In this document: positions 1 through 13,725 of the stretch, in pieces
Layout: each line of letters starts with the position of its first letter
How positions within the stretch are numbered: the stretch's first letter is position 1
Source of the DNA: Motacilla alba alba
Taxonomy: Eukaryota; Chordata; Aves; Passeriformes; Motacillidae
Direction: 5' to 3'
NCBI RefSeq assembly: GCF_015832195.1
Contig: NC_052027.1
Location: 19,628,688-19,692,687, forward strand
Length of the DNA stretch: 64,000 nt
Notes under the pieces: generated by a model
Seen by the model: the letters and a program-made list of their open reading frames with translations, nothing else
Database searches by the model: none
What the model was told of the DNA's origin: nothing
Made by a program: the position numbers and the translations under genes

Positions 1-3000
1 TCTCCATGGGTTTGGGTGGTTTTGTGTAATTGGATAAAAAAAGTCCACATTGCAGGCAGGGGTGGTTGGTTATTGGGTTAAAAGTAAAAATAATTTAGGC
101 ATCATTTCTTTATTGGACAGTATGTCCTCAAAAGGCCTTGTAGAGAGGGAGATGGGGCTCTGTTTTTAGTTTGTTAGAGTGAAATGCTGTAGAACTCAGG
201 GTTTGTGAGAGTGTGACATAGATAAAACTAACAAACATCTGAGTCCCTACAAGAAATACCATCTAGCACTTTTAATCCTGACCCTGGCAGAAAAGAAGAT
301 AGAGCTCGACAACCTGCCCAAGGGTCTCAGCAAGGTCCCTGCACCAGGACTTCCCTCTGGAAATGCTGCCTGCTCCTGATTTAACTTCACCACCACGTCT
401 GCCCTGCTGTGGGACAGGGCTGAGGCCTCTGTCCAACCCAAATCTGAGGAAAAGCAAATCCCACCTCACCCTGGCTGCCTGGAGGAGTGGGAGCTTCTCT
501 GTGGGCAGCCAAGGATCCGCTCCCTGAGCCCCACAGAGCCAGAGGAAGGCTCAGAATGGCCTTTTCAGTGCAAGGTGGGGTGAGAATATGGGCTGGAAAT
601 CCAAAATTAGCATTGGCACAAGAGTACATGAGCTGGAAGCGAATTAAGACAGAAATGAAAAGATTTCTAGTTCTGTGAGCAGCAAAATGTCAAAAATGAC
701 TGAATTATGAGAAAAAAACCCATACAACATCCTTGCTTGAAGCGGAAGGGATTAGTGCTGAAAGGCCAGAAATTCCCATTTCGGCCTCAGCTCCCTGGAA
801 TTGCTGCTTTTCCCATGTTCATCCATCACCCAGAGCCCCTGCCCCTCTCACCAGTGCCAGGGTTGGCCTCAGCCAGCACCACCCTTCATTCTCCTCCTGT
901 CAGTGTGTGGAGGGCTGGACAGGGGCTTAGGGGATTTCCATCTCCCACTCTGGCACTCCTGATGTGCCCTTTGGCCATAAATGCTGTCACCTCTTCCCCA
1001 GGGGGATCCCTGCCCCAGGAACCACCCAGCACCAGCGCTGACAGAGGGCACAGATAGAGCTGCCACTAAAAAAATGTAGAAATCAATATATTTTGAAAAG
1101 AAAGCATAGGCACAGCTGACTTTCAAGCTGCTGCAATTTTCCCAAGGAGTAGCTGCTCTTTGGAAATAAATACCAGAGTGACAAGTGGAACAGGAAGAAT
1201 AACATTTTTCCATTTCCCTCTTGATGAGTGTGCTTTAAAGTCCATCAATCCAGCATATGCACAGCTCTTCCCAGGTGTAATACTGATTCAAAAGATCAAT
1301 TCCTGAAATTGATCTGTTAGAATTTTATTATTTTACCAGCCCTTGCTCCCCAAAATGAAAGAAACCTGGTGCTACACACAAACTCAGGAAGCTACTAAGG
1401 AGAACTGGAAATAGAACTCTTGACTTTCAATCCTGGATATGATAATCAGTTTTTATTCACTTTAAATAACTTTAAATAACCGCTTTTCTCCCCCTCCTAA
1501 GTAAAGAAGAGCTGGTCTCTTTCCACCTTTACAAACAGGAAAAGCTGGGAAACAGAGCTAAAGAAATCCATAGGAAATATCAATATCTGGAATAACTTTC
1601 CTTTGCCTGTACTAGTGGGTGTGTATTTGGTTGTATGACTGCTCAGAGCTTTGGTGAGTCAAACAAAGAATTGGATCATGAAACATGCTCGAGATACCCA
1701 GCAAACAGGAATTTATCCTTCAGTTTGGAACCAGATCAGCTTTAAAAACCCCTCCTGCTAAAATGGCAAGTGCTCAGCTGAAGGATGGAAACACAGAAAG
1801 AATGGTGCTAACTCACAGCTCTTAAAAATAGCTGTATTTTTGAAAGGGTATTTATGTGGAGATAAAGGTAGGGTTGGTCTGGTGTCCTCTCATTATGTCA
1901 GCTCACTGCACTTTGCCACAGACATCACCCAAAGCCCCTGGAGGGATCCTTCAGCCCCATCCCCAGCCTGTGAAGGACACGAGTCAAAGCTCTTCCAAAA
2001 GGCCAGGGCTGGGGGAACATTAGGGCAGCTTTTCTATTTCTGCTTCCAAATGCTCTTTCTGTGGCCTGTGGGAAGAGCTGAGCTCCCAATTAACCCCCCA
2101 TGACCTGTACCTCCATTTCTTACAGGAGATGTCAAGCGTGGCAGCAGAAACCAGAACCAGAGCATCCCTGCAGGAGGTGGGGAAAAGGGAAATGGCTGCA
2201 TTCAAAGATGTTATTGAGCAGGGTTCTGTGCTGAGCTGGCACAGGCTGCAGCCTGTCCCCATCTCCAGCAAATGAGCAGCATTCATCTTCCCTCCCTGCT
2301 CTTCAGCAAGCTTTTCCTCTGGGGGATGAATTGGCAAAAACAGCACCCTGGGAATGTTTTCCCAGGAAGGAACTGTTCCGCTGGACACACTGAGAGAGGG
2401 AAGCAGCTTTCGTTTGCTGTGGGAGGAGCAAGCTGGGGTCATGACCAAGGACACAGCACCCCTTGGGCATTTTGGGTGTCTGGTGCCACCAGCAGTGCTC
2501 AGCACTCCAAGTGGTACCAAACCCCCAGGACCTCCCAGGGGGAGGGGTTGTGTCTCTCTTTATAAAGACGTCCTGATGTGAACAGTAACAGTCAGTAGTG
2601 CTTAAGCCCAGTGTTGAAGTAAAACAATTATTTTCTTACAGTTAAGTTAAGATATTCAGAATGAATTATGAGGTATGAGAAACACCTGCCCATTTTCAGT
2701 GATGGAGCCCTGTGGCACCAAAAGCTGAGGTAATGCTGGAGGAAATCCCCTGGGGAGCAGGGCAATGGAATGGGAGGCTCTGAACCAGCACTCTGCCCAC
2801 AAGCTGGGCTTTTTTTAGCCCAAAATGGGATTTGTTTGTACTTCTGCAAAGCAGGTGCACACTCTGCCCAAATCCCAGCTGTCTAAGTGATGCCACAGTA
2901 GGGCATATGATCAATGTACACAAATACCCAGAACATGCAGAGGTCAGATCCTTGCAGGGTGTGCCCAGTACCTCATCCTTCCAAGCCAAGTGTCATGTGC

Positions 3001-3774
3001 AGGTCTGTGCCCTACAGAAACCCAGGAATGTACAAACTGGACATTTGCAATTTACATTTACTCTAAATGTACAAACTCCCACTGCCCAGGGGTGGCAGGA
3101 GGTCCTTCCCCAAGAGCTGGAACTCTGAAGGCATTTACACATCTTCATTACAGCTGGAAATGCTTTACTTATTTAAATGGATTTTTAAATTTTTATTTAT
3201 TTAAATAGATTTATTGCAGTCTGACAGCTGGTAAACCCTGGCCTCAGGCAATAGTAAGGGAGAGTTTGATTTGCTATGGGAGAAAATGATTAGAAAACAG
3301 AAAAAAACATCATCAAAAGTCCAGCCAGGGATGATTGTGCAGCTGAAGGTGTCAGTTCTAAGCCCTGAGTCCTTTGTCTGCAGCAACAGCTGATGATGGG
3401 TGCTCCCCATCCCTGTGCTCAGCCTGTCCAAGCTTCAGCTGCCTCTGAAACATCCCAGCCTGTGTGCTGGAGTTATTAATGAGACTGTCTGACAGAACAG
3501 AAAACTGGAATCGCAGCAGCAGTTTGTCCTGATACCTGAAAACACATCCCACACACTGAGTTTCCACAGGGAGAAGCCACCAAAATCCTTTCAAGCCTCC
3601 CCAAACTCTGGAGGGACTCAGAGCAGGTCTGAGATAATCGTATCATATCCACCAAAGCTCCATCTGCCTCTCACCAGCTTGCTGAGCTTTACAGAACCAA
3701 TTCCTTGGGACGAGATTCCAACTCAGTGTGGGCTCCAACCCCAGTTACAGACTCTCTGCTTTACATCCACTTAT
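1..3774. other. Unique non-coding sequence, no gene recognised
   Basis: No transposon, RNA gene or recognisable exon is visible. The longest open frame is 166 codons on the minus strand (2020-2520). It is not recognised and has no family motif, so I treat it as chance. A short A/T-rich patch of ATTTA-type words lies at about 3165-3215. Confidence 0.6.
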
Positions 3775-3775
3775 G

Positions 3776-3842
3776 ACCTGTTAAAATTAAGATTACCTAT
3801 TAAAATCACCTATTAGCTAGTCACCTACTACCTGTTAAAATA
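3776..3842. repeat. Short imperfect repeat of ACCTRTTA words
   Basis: The word ACCTGTTAAAAT occurs at 3776 and again at 3830. Between them lie related words, ACCTATTAAAAT at 3795 and ACCTATTAG at 3808. This looks like a small degenerate local tandem of roughly 15-20 bases per unit. No function is inferred. Confidence 0.5.
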
Positions 3843-6800
3843 TGCACACTGTATGCTTGGACTCTCCTGCCCGAACTACCCCAGAGCTGTCACTTGTGGC
3901 CCTCTGAGTCCCCACAGATTAAACCATGACTGTTGGAACAGAATATTAACATTTCTGTAGTGCAGCATCCTTATGACTCCACTTGAACTCGGCTGCTCTG
4001 CAGTAATTCTGATTTACAGCCACGTTTGGGGAACGATCAGAATTACATCCAAGGGTCTGGAGAGCACTGCCTTGGACACCTGGCACCCTGCACAAACCCA
4101 CAGCAAGCTCCGAGACAGAAGTCAAGTCTGTTTCAACTCAAGTCCATAAATGCCCCATCAATTACAGAGCCAGGCCAGCAGAATTAAGTTGCATTCTGGC
4201 TGTTCCACAGTTCTGTCAAAAATCAGTAGCAGGTTCCCACACATTAGCAATTGCCTAAATCATTCCTCTCTCCTCCAAGATGAAAATTACATTAACTTGC
4301 ACTGCTCTGGCTTCTTTTTTCCCCATCCCCATAAAACAATTAATTACATGTTGGAGAGAATTCCTTGGCCCACTCTCCTGAAAGCATTTGGATTCAGTTT
4401 ATCCAGATGTGCTGCTTGGACAGGTGCTCTTTCTTGTGGAAAGCAGAATAGAAAATATTTCTCTGTAAGAAGTGACAACATTTCCTCACCTGCCTTCCAA
4501 AGCACAATAAATGAGCTGAATTTCCCTTTTCTGCCTTTGGTGACAAATTTACCAGCTGCAATTAATGCCACTCAAATTCTTTTTGCATTAATAATTAAAA
4601 TATTGCTCTGTGATTGCAGTGGCATGGATTTGCAATGCTCTGCTTATCACTGGGAGCAGCTCCTGGATGATGCATCCCCAGAGTCACCTGCCTCTCCTCC
4701 ACGTGCCTGCACTTGGATTTTTATAGGTGCTCACATCACCCTGAGCCACTTAGATAACACAGCAGCTTTTATTTGATCACAGCAGAGCCCCTGCTGCTCA
4801 GAAATTAATAATTACCATTCCCCAGCCCAGGTTAAAGCCTAACCACAGCACTGCAGGTCACAAACCACCTGATCCATGTGAGTTCCTTCCAGCTCCGACT
4901 GCCCTGGGATTCTGCCTGAAAAATCTGAACTTGTGACCATTCAGATGCATCGAGGCTGCAGGACTGCTTTGTGGCAGAGGAAATGAAACCCTCCTTACAC
5001 TGATAAATTAGGATTTATTTCATTATTATTTAGATCAGATGACAAAATGAATGGTGGGTTAAATTTTAAGGGAATTTAAGCAATAACTGAGTCTGTTCTG
5101 GTTTAAGGCCACATAAGCTCCATCCCTGGCTAAGGACAGAGCAGCTGACTGGGCTCCCTGGAAGCTGGAGGGGATTCCTGGGTGATGGCACCACCTTCAG
5201 TCCCACTGCCCAGGCAGCTGGGACTGAGCCACTTCTGCTCCCACACACATCCCTTCTGAAATCTTTATTTTATCCCTTTTGTTCCCACTGGAACACAAAC
5301 TCCCCTTTTCACTAGAAAACAAGGAACACATGCACTGCTTGTACAGGACACACATTGTACTGTTCAAATTATCATCTAATTTTTTGCATGTATGTTCCAA
5401 AAAGTTGCCTTTGCCTTGCACAGAACCTCCTGAATGCATGATAAAGCAGTGCATTTTTAGCTTTTCTAATTTTCCACATGCATCAACACGAAATGGAACC
5501 TTCTGCAAGAATTAAGCCTGTTTTGTAGTACTAAATTTTCAGGTTCTCAAGGTCTCCTGAGTGGGAGTGAGCGTAGAACAGAGGATTTTCCATCAGGCCA
5601 GCAGAGCACTTTAATGGGACTTTAAAAGCCTGAACAATTCCCCCAGCCAGGGACACTGGGGGTACTGAGCAGGGCTGACTGTCTCCTTCAATTATCTGTT
5701 CAGCTGTGGCATTTCACACTTCATATTCTTGCTAAATAAAGAATTTCCCTTCAGATGCCACAGCATCTTCCTTTAATGGTACAGCTGATGCACTCACTGC
5801 ATTTTTAACTAAAACCAGCCCTGAACCAACACTCAGCCCTCCTCAAACCTATCAAAGTTCACACCTGGGCCTCAATTTTGGCCTTGAAAGTTTTCAAAGA
5901 TTTTTCTCCATCTCAGGAATTTCAGCCTAACTTATATATGAGGATAAACAGGAAATATCCAGTCCTGAGAGCAGGCAGGACAGACAGGCTTTGCTGGAGA
6001 CTCCAGCACTGAACTGAATGAATTTGATCCCACTTTGAAACAGTAAAACTTCTTTTGGACTCTTGTAGATACTGTTTTATCTGTAAATACTCATTGATAC
6101 ATACATATAATGCAGTTCTCCCTTACCTGGGCAGGCAAAGTTTTGTACTACAGGTTGGATGAAATATTTAAAGTGTAAATATCTTTCAGATCTTCATACT
6201 TTTCTTTTTTTTGTATCTCCAGCAACAATTCCACTAGCCAGATGTGTGATTGCCTGAGCGCCTGTAACTATAATTGTTACCTCTGTAAAGCAGTGTGATT
6301 GCCTGTGGCTCCTGTTGCAGCTCTTTGCCATCTGAACACACACTACTCAACTCCAAACCAACAAAATATCCACATTATGTGTCCCTGCAATGAGGCCCAG
6401 AGGAAGGATGACCTTTTGCAAAGCAGTTGATGGCAAAGGAGGGCAGTTTGGCACAATGAGAAAGACTGAGGGCTTAAATGATTTCCTTCAGTCCCTCAGG
6501 AGATTTGAGCTCTCCCCAAACATCTCTTTCCTCCCTGCTCCAGCTCCCCATTTCTTCTAGAGCCTTGTTCCAAGCTGACATTGCCCCTTCCAGTACTCGG
6601 TCCTCTTCTCTTCTTCATCTTTTCCATTCTCTGTTAACCCCCAGTGGAGGAATAATGGCCTGAACCCCTTGGCTGAAAACAACTTGACCACCCAAATTCC
6701 CAGTCAGCCCCTTGGTCTGCTTTTGTTCCACCTGAAAATGCTGTGGGAAGCCTTGTGGACGACATTTTAGACAAGGCGTGAGAGGGAAAGAAGAGGTGTG

Positions 6801-9070
6801 GAGTAAAGAACGAAGTGAATTTCCCTGTGCTCCCCAACATGTGCCAGATCCAGTTCCCTCAGGAATACGCCTGGATGTGGGGCAGGTTTGGGCAGAATCC
6901 CAAATCGTATCACGTTTTATGGCATCACACAAACTGCCATGCCCCTCTCAAATGAGCCCTGGCACGACACACAACAGCCCTGAGTTAATGCTCCCAGCCA
7001 CAGACAGCACGTGCAGCTCTTCCTGCAGTCTGCAGAAACCCAGGCCTGAATTCCCAGAGATCTGCTCAGCAGCAGAATTCCTCTGCCCTGCCCCACCGGG
7101 CAGTTTATTGCTCTATTAAATACACTTGTTTCATTTCAGCTCCAAAGCTGCTAAAACTCACCCCAAACCCAACAGAGAGCAGTAGCTGATGAGGCAGTAG
7201 CAGAATTCCAAATTTCCATTGCTGCCAAAACATCTGCAGCTTCATCACACGAAGGTTTTGCAAGCTTGCTCGCCATAACATAAAGAATTTAATAGCCTAG
7301 AAATCACATAAGATAGAAAATCACTGCTTTATTGTTAAAGCATAAACAATCTCTGCAATCCTACCATCTCTGGCTGCAGTTTATGCATTTGGATGATTGT
7401 TTTCACATCACATCTGGAGCTGTGGCACTAAGGAACTGAAAACCCACGTGGTTACAGTAGCTGACATTTCAATACTGCCTTGATAGAATTTCCAAACTGC
7501 TCTTTGGACTCTCCAGCTGTGCTTGGGAATACTGGAGGAGGAAGGAGGGATACTTTGAAGAGGGCAACAGATATAAAACCTATGCAAGTACAGGGCAAGG
7601 GCTGGGAAAAGCAATTATCTCAATGTCTCAGTTGCAAAGAACCAGGAATACTTCTTTTCAGGGGGAAAACCTATTTGGGCACTGCGTGGGTTAAAAGGAG
7701 GACTATTAAATAGAAGAAAAATTAAAGCAAAGGCAAGAAAGAAATGTCTCTTGCAGGGTTATCTCCAGCCCCTCACACAGTGAGAGCAGCCCTGGGAGCC
7801 TCAGGGAGAGCTGAAATTCTGCACAGCACCAGAGATTAAAGGGGAAGGTTTAGCACCTTTTGTTGCTCAGTATTAATCCTGGCTGAGCACACTCCACACT
7901 GAACAGGTGTAATTTTCAGCAAATGACCGTCCTGAGCTGCAGAACACAAAATGAGGGCATGCACACACATCCTCCTGCCTGCCCACTGCCTTTGTTCCCC
8001 ACACCCCCTGGACTGCTGCATTACACAGCTAAGCAGATGCTAAAACTGGTTTTAATTTTGCCTGGAAGACAGATTGCTGAGCGTGGGGCGCTGAGGGGAG
8101 CAGGGTTTAGTTTATATTGAAATGATGGACTGAAATTCAGCAGCTGCCCAGGCAGCCTGTCAGCCCCTCTGCTCCTGCAAGCAGCCAGAAAGTTAAACAC
8201 ATGCACAGCTTTCATTTCTACAGCCAAATTAAAAAAAAACAATCAACAAACCAAGCCCCAGAGCAGGAGGCATCACGTGCAGAGCAGCCAGGACCCCTTT
8301 TGGGAAGGGAATTATCAATTCACATCACTCTGTTCACCTGCTAACAGGGCTGAGCACTGGAAATGTAAAATAAGTGGAGTTACTTGGTGTTTGAAAGGGG
8401 AAACAGGGATGGGGGACAGGGAGAAACTGAGGGGGGGAAATAAAAAACAATGAGATTTCCAAAACTCACCCACTATTCCCTGCAGATCAGCAGAAGCCAA
8501 AGCACTCCTACAAGAGCTCTTAGTTCCATTCCTTTCCTCTATCAAGTTTTTAATAGATTTAAACTTCAATTTATTTCTTTTTTTTTAATTTTTAATTCTT
8601 CCTTCAAAGCCAATTTTGGGTAAATAATTTAAAAGCCTGTGAGCTGGAGGCTGTGTGACTGCAGCCAGGCTGGGAAGGCAGAGCTGGAAAGCTCTTTGGA
8701 ACCTCCTGTCAGCTTTAAACATCACTTCTGAAATTAAGCTCGCTAACTATAATTAAAACAGATTATCAGCCACCTGTGCTGAGGGCTTTAGCAAGGTGCT
8801 TGGCCAGGGCACCACTCCATTAGAACAGGCAGAGGAGTGAGCCCACATCCACAGGAAGCTGCGGATGGAGAGGGAAGAGAGGGAACTCAGCTGGCAGCTC
8901 GTGGAATTGCATAAGGTGCTGATTTTATCGAGGTCTGAGTGTACCTGGGAGGGAGAACAGCGCTCCTTACCCAGAGCTCCTCAGCCTCAGGCCCACTGCT
9001 GAGCAGCTCTTCACAGGCAAAGAATTCCTTAAACATGCCAAAACCTATCTATTTTTGTGGCCTACGTCAT
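3843..9070. other. Unique non-coding sequence with one unexplained 208-codon frame
   Basis: No CR1 or other transposon is recognised. A plus-strand open frame of 208 codons (4150-4776) has no recognised domain. The 13-mer GTGTGATTGCCTG occurs twice, at 6244 and 6293. T-rich and A-rich runs of 8-9 bases occur near 8232 and 8578. No convincing exon is seen. Confidence 0.55.
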
Positions 9071-9212
9071 ATAAGTGTGTATGTATCTATATATATATGT
9101 GTGTGTGTGTGTATATACGTATATATGCATATATATGTATATTTATGCATTACATACAATATATAATACATATATTATACATTTATATGTATTTTGTATA
9201 AGTGTATATATT
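9071..9212. repeat. Compound TA/GT microsatellite
   Basis: Alternating purine-pyrimidine sequence of TA and GT steps. It includes a pure GT run at about 9099-9112, then degenerate TATATGCATATA-type words to about 9212. Such runs are length-polymorphic and can adopt Z-DNA or cruciform structure. The overlapping plus-strand frame rich in V, Y, I and C is only the translated repeat. Confidence 0.9.
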
Positions 9213-10336
9213 CTTTTTACCCCAACTCTGGAGGTATTATGTCCTTGAACACCCTGTTTTTGTGACAAGCCAAGGTGTTTCCTCAGAGCCACCTCTCCCC
9301 TCCCAGCCAGGTTTGGAGGTTTCAGGGACTGAGGATCTGCTCCTAAACCTGCTTAGAGGAGCTAAGCACCACGGCACAAAATGAGGTTTTTCTCTCCATT
9401 AGAGCATCCAGCTGGGAGGTTTGCTGAGGCATTCAGCACATCCCAAATCCAATTGCTTAAGCAGCTTTCCTGGGATCTCGTCTGCTGCACTCCCTGTGCT
9501 CCTGCCCTGAGCCTCACAGGCACAATCAGAGGGTGCAGAGGAAAAGCTGGAAAAGCTTTCCCTTGGAACAACCACCCAGGGAATGCTCCTCTGGGACAGC
9601 ACCCTGCTGCTGCACATGTTTAATTGAATCCACACCCGGCACGTCTGAAAGCTAAAAGAGAAAAAATCAGCAGAAGAGAGACAGCAAAAAATTGGCCAAG
9701 TGAGTAGAAATTGCTACCTGCAGACAAGAAAGAGGATTTTCTACTCCTCTTGTTAAACCAATTCCTTCAGTTGTGGGCAGCCCAATTTGTTTCTGGTGGT
9801 GCCCAGCTCTGCACAGCCAGAACAGACCAGATCACAAACTACATCATGTAAGAAATATTTCATTGCTACTGGAGCAAGAGCTGCAATGTTTGCTTTATTC
9901 TGAAAATAAAGATAACTGAAAACTGTAAGAAGCAGAGTGATTCCAAAAGCCATCACCTTCAGGGTACACTGTACCATTTTCCAGGTTCACTGGTTGTCTC
10001 CTGAGGGCACATGTGAAATCCTGGTTAAGTTAGTGGGAGTTTCCCCACTGACTCTCAATGACCTCAAAGCAGTCCCTTAAACTGCATTTTCATTCACTTG
10101 AACCACATGTAAATAACAGGTTTATTCAGAGATAGATCTAAGAGAAGAGTGATCACAGCAGCTGTCAGGAGGAAAATTCCTCCCTGCTCCTCATTCTCTG
10201 TGCAGACACAAATAGCATGGACAGACCTCACAGGGCACTACAAATGTCCTGGAAGAACCCTCCAGCCTTGGCATAAATGTGCAAGCCAAGGAAATCCACG
10301 CACGTTTATGCAAGTTTCAACTTTAAAAGTGGGGAT
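9213..10336. other. Unique non-coding sequence
   Basis: No transposon or gene is recognised. Several overlapping 60-80-codon frames on both strands at 9360-9640 shadow each other and none resembles a known protein. Confidence 0.55.
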
Positions 10337-10459
10337 TGGTGGATTTTTGGTGGGTTTTTTTGGTGGGTTTGTTTTTTGGTTTTTTTTTTTTTTTTTTTTT
10401 TTTTTGTTATTTTGTTTTGGTTTGTTTTTTTTCCTTTTTTTGTGTTTGGCTTTTTTTCT
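10337..10459. repeat. T-rich low-complexity tract with T26 run
   Basis: A T/G-only stretch that contains an uninterrupted run of 26 T at 10380-10405, flanked by GGTTTT and GTTTT words. It may be the degenerate poly(A) tail of a minus-strand retrocopy, but no body is recognised on its left side. The F/G/W-rich open frames across it are artefacts of the repeat. Confidence 0.9.
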
Positions 10460-10956
10460 CAGTGCCAAAGCAGAATATTGCACCTTTCCAACACAAACCC
10501 ACGAAACAACTAAACCAGCACTTCTCCAAAACATTTAACTCAGTTTCTAATTTAAACTTGAGTTTGATCTGAAGTTTTGAAGGTATTTTGAATACTCTGC
10601 ACTGTTTGGGAATGCCATCAGTTTGACCTCTGCACTCCATGCAATGTAAAATAGATCACAGAAGAGCACTGAAGCAATACCCAGCTTCTGCTCAGACCTC
10701 CTTGCCAGACTTCCCAGAGTTCAGAATCTCTTTCTGTCTTGCTTTCTGCTTATATGCAAACACTGAACCACAGTGTTTGGGGAATTTGAAGCAAGAGAAA
10801 CTCCCACCATGCTGTCTTCCAAAACTCAGAGAGGCTCCAAACATCAGGAATTAGAAATCTAAGTCCTCATTTCCATGAAAGAACTCACTCTACAATAATG
10901 AAGATTATTTTAAAAATACACAGTTAAATCAACACATCACCACACCCATTACCACA

Positions 10957-11096
10957 ATCACAGGATCCCAGACTGGTTTGGGATGAAGGGACCTTAAAAA
11001 TCATCTTGTTCCCCCCCCTGCCACGGGCAGGGACACCTTCCACTACCCCAGGTTTCTCCAAGCCCTGTGCAACCTGGCCTGGACCATTCACAGGCT
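10957..11096 (-). mobile_element. CR1 LINE fragment (3' end), minus strand
   Basis: Reads ATCACAGGATCCCAGACTGG, then a GGGATGAAGGGACCTT-type block, then CTGCCACGGGCAGGGACACC and an AACCTGGCCT block. This is the order of the avian CR1 3' untranslated end in reverse complement. The CR1 3' terminus is therefore on the left, and the element is cut off at about 11096. It is a dead, strongly 5'-truncated copy of about 140 bases. Confidence 0.92.
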
Positions 11097-13450
11097 GTTT
11101 AATTGTAGAATATAATAAAAAATAACCCCAAAGACAGAAGCTGCATTGCTGTATTTTTGTTTAGCTACCAGTGATGATAAATGTTATGGCCAGGCAGTGC
11201 TTCAGCAGTGCTGAACATCAAAATGGTTTGAAATTTGTATTGATCATCCTATGAAATCACACAGGCTTTAACTGTCCACAGAAACAGTACAAGTAAACAT
11301 TAACATTATCCTCATCGGGTGCCTTTTATTCTTGCCCTTTCTTAGGGCACCCTTGGAAACTCCAGCTGCAGAAATGCAGGGGAAGGGGGTGCTGAACAAA
11401 GCAGCTCCTGAGCAGCAGAACCTGTGCTCTGGGCAAAGCTCCCTCCCAGCCCAGCAATCCTCAGGAAAAGTCAATGGACAAACCACATAAATATTTGATA
11501 GCAACATAACAAACTGCCTCAGTACTGGAAGGATGAGGGGAAAGAATTAAAAAATCCAGGGCACATGTGAAGCTCTCTGGTAGATAAGTCACCCTGGTAG
11601 ATAAAGACACCTGATATCAACCATCTGGGATCTGAACCCTGGAGCTGCCCCTCAGCTGGACAGCATTTGTGGCCTGAGCTGATTAATTAGAAGGATCTCC
11701 AGCTTGAAGAGGAGAAAACACTTGAAAAATATTTGCCAAAGAACCACAAGCCTCAGTTTGAGACTTTTCCAGAGCCTGCCTTCCATTCAAGAACTAAGAG
11801 AGTTATGTTTATTTGCATGTGAATTGATTATATTAAGGCTTTTGCAGCCTCTGCAAGGAATTTCTTTGTGACACATAGTTTGGAGGGAAAAAAAAAGCTT
11901 CAGCAGCAGCAAATTCCCCAGATACGCCACAGATTCATTCAACAGAAGTAATTACTTTAGCAAATGTTGGTGGATTTTAATGCCAAGAGGAGGATTCCAG
12001 GTACTTTTAAAGCTTGTCAGCCCAGCTGATACCCAGAAACATCTTTAGTCAGTGTGATGTAACATTGACACAGCACTTAATCAGAAAAATAGGCTGTTTC
12101 TCCAACAAAGGGATTTTAACAAATGCCACATTTCATTTTTATTAATATATTCCAAGCTGATGTCATGTGGTCTCTAGATTTTCCCTGGAGGTACAGATTT
12201 GAAAAGTCCAGAGGGAAATGATAATTCTGTACACTGCTTTGTTGACATATGAGCTCTGAAATTACCATTGGAAAAAAATCCCAAGGTCTGCAAAGATAAT
12301 TTCACAACCCAGAGTGCTCCTAGCCCTGTGCTGAGGAGTTTTAAAAGCTTTTTGAAAGGAAAGTTATGAAGAATGTATGACCAGCACAGATTCGGGCCAC
12401 ACTTTAAGGCCATTTTTTAAAGCGCTGAGCAAAATTCATCTCCCTTTTTAATGAACACCGACTGTTTGGACAAAGTGTTTCCCTCCCTTCCCTCTCAGCA
12501 GAGTCAGACACAGTGAAATTCATCTGCTGTGCTTTGATAGACATGACAAATTAGAGACAGAGATGGAAAAGGCCGAGACTTCCTCCAGGTCTCTTGTTTT
12601 CTTAGCAGTCCATCTGTTCCAGACACATCTGGACATCAGCACCCCAAGGACATCGATGGCTCCTTTCTCTGTCCTCCCTGAGAAATCAGGGACACAGCTC
12701 CTCTTATTAATGGCATCATTAGGCAGTGGCAGGGAGGAGGCACAGAGCAGGAACTGACCCCAGCACCCCAGAATGAGGGACACGGGAGCCCTGTGAGTAA
12801 ATGCTCTGAGCAGGCACCGGCACAGGGCAGGTCAGCACCTCACCCAGCTGGGAGGGAGAGTGGTAGCAGTGCTTTGTCATTCCCTAAAAGTGGAACAAAG
12901 TCAGGGAAGGTTGTCCTCTCCTCTGCTGAACTTCTTTGTTTGCATTTTGGAAAGCTCATCTTTACCGTGTCCCAGAATTCCTGCGGAGAACCAGAGAGCC
13001 CAGGAACTCCTTCAGAGCCCGAATTCAGGTCACTGACAGCCACCAACCACCAGATGAAAATGTCCATAAAATTACTGTATTGAGACTTGAAGACTCCATG
13101 TCTTAAAGGCCTTCTGAGTGCTCATCTTCAGGGTTTCCTAATGCATTATCTGAACTACTCAATGAACAAACCCCAGCTCCAAACCATCGACCTCTCAGTG
13201 TATTTAAAACACAAACCAGGGGATTTCTCCTCCTCAAAACACCTTCACACCATTGAGCACTCAAGCAGCTACCCTTGGGTGCTCAGAGCTTTCCCGAAGG
13301 CTCTTAAGTGCCTGAAATACACTTTTCTTTAAAGTCAGAGGAAACGATCAAATATTGATACAAAACTCTGTAAGCCTGCAAAGGTCATTGAACAGTTGAA
13401 TACATGCTATGTGATACAAAGTATCAGATACAGAAATAACTTGCAAAAGG
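11097..13450. other. Unique non-coding sequence
   Basis: No recognisable element. An exact octamer ATTTGCAT (POU-type site) sits at 11811-11818. Open frames of up to 96 codons at 12520-13083 are mutual shadows without recognised products. Confidence 0.55.
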
Positions 13451-13500
13451 GTTTTTTGGGTGTGGTTTTTCTTCGCTTGGGTTTTTTTTTGTTTTTTTCT
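13451..13500. repeat. T/G-rich low-complexity tract
   Basis: Runs of 6-9 T broken by GGG and GTGG. It lies about 90 bases left of a minus-strand CR1 3' end. It is similar in composition to the tract at 10.34-10.46 kb. Confidence 0.8.
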
Positions 13501-13591
13501 ACTTGGTTTAAAGAAGCAGTTGAACTGCTATAGTGCTGTTTAATGTCCGAGTCCTCCCTGAACAGCACTGGGATTTGTATTAACAAGGAAC

Positions 13592-13725
13592 CACAGAATC
13601 CCAGACTGGTTTGGGTGGGCAGGGACCTTAAAGCCCATCTCATTCCCACCCCCTGCCATGGGCAGGGACACCTTCCCCTGGACCAGGTTGCTCCCAGCCC
13701 TGTCCAACCTAGCCTGGAACACTGC
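13592..13725 (-). mobile_element. CR1 LINE fragment (3' end), minus strand
   Basis: Begins CACAGAATCCCAGACTGGTT. It continues through the conserved CCCCTGCCATGGGCAGGGAC block and the GACCAGGTTGCTCCCAGCCC block, and stops after AGCCTGGAACACTG. The match to the remembered songbird CR1 3' consensus is close, which suggests a fairly young copy. The plus-strand 72-codon frame crossing it is CR1 antisense, not a gene. Confidence 0.95.

Noticed and set aside
8939..9166. Small protein ending YICVCVCIYVYMHIYVY
   Set aside because: The tail is the TA/GT microsatellite.
10149..10572. Hydrophobic F/W-rich putative membrane proteins
   Set aside because: They are generated by the T26-containing low-complexity tract.
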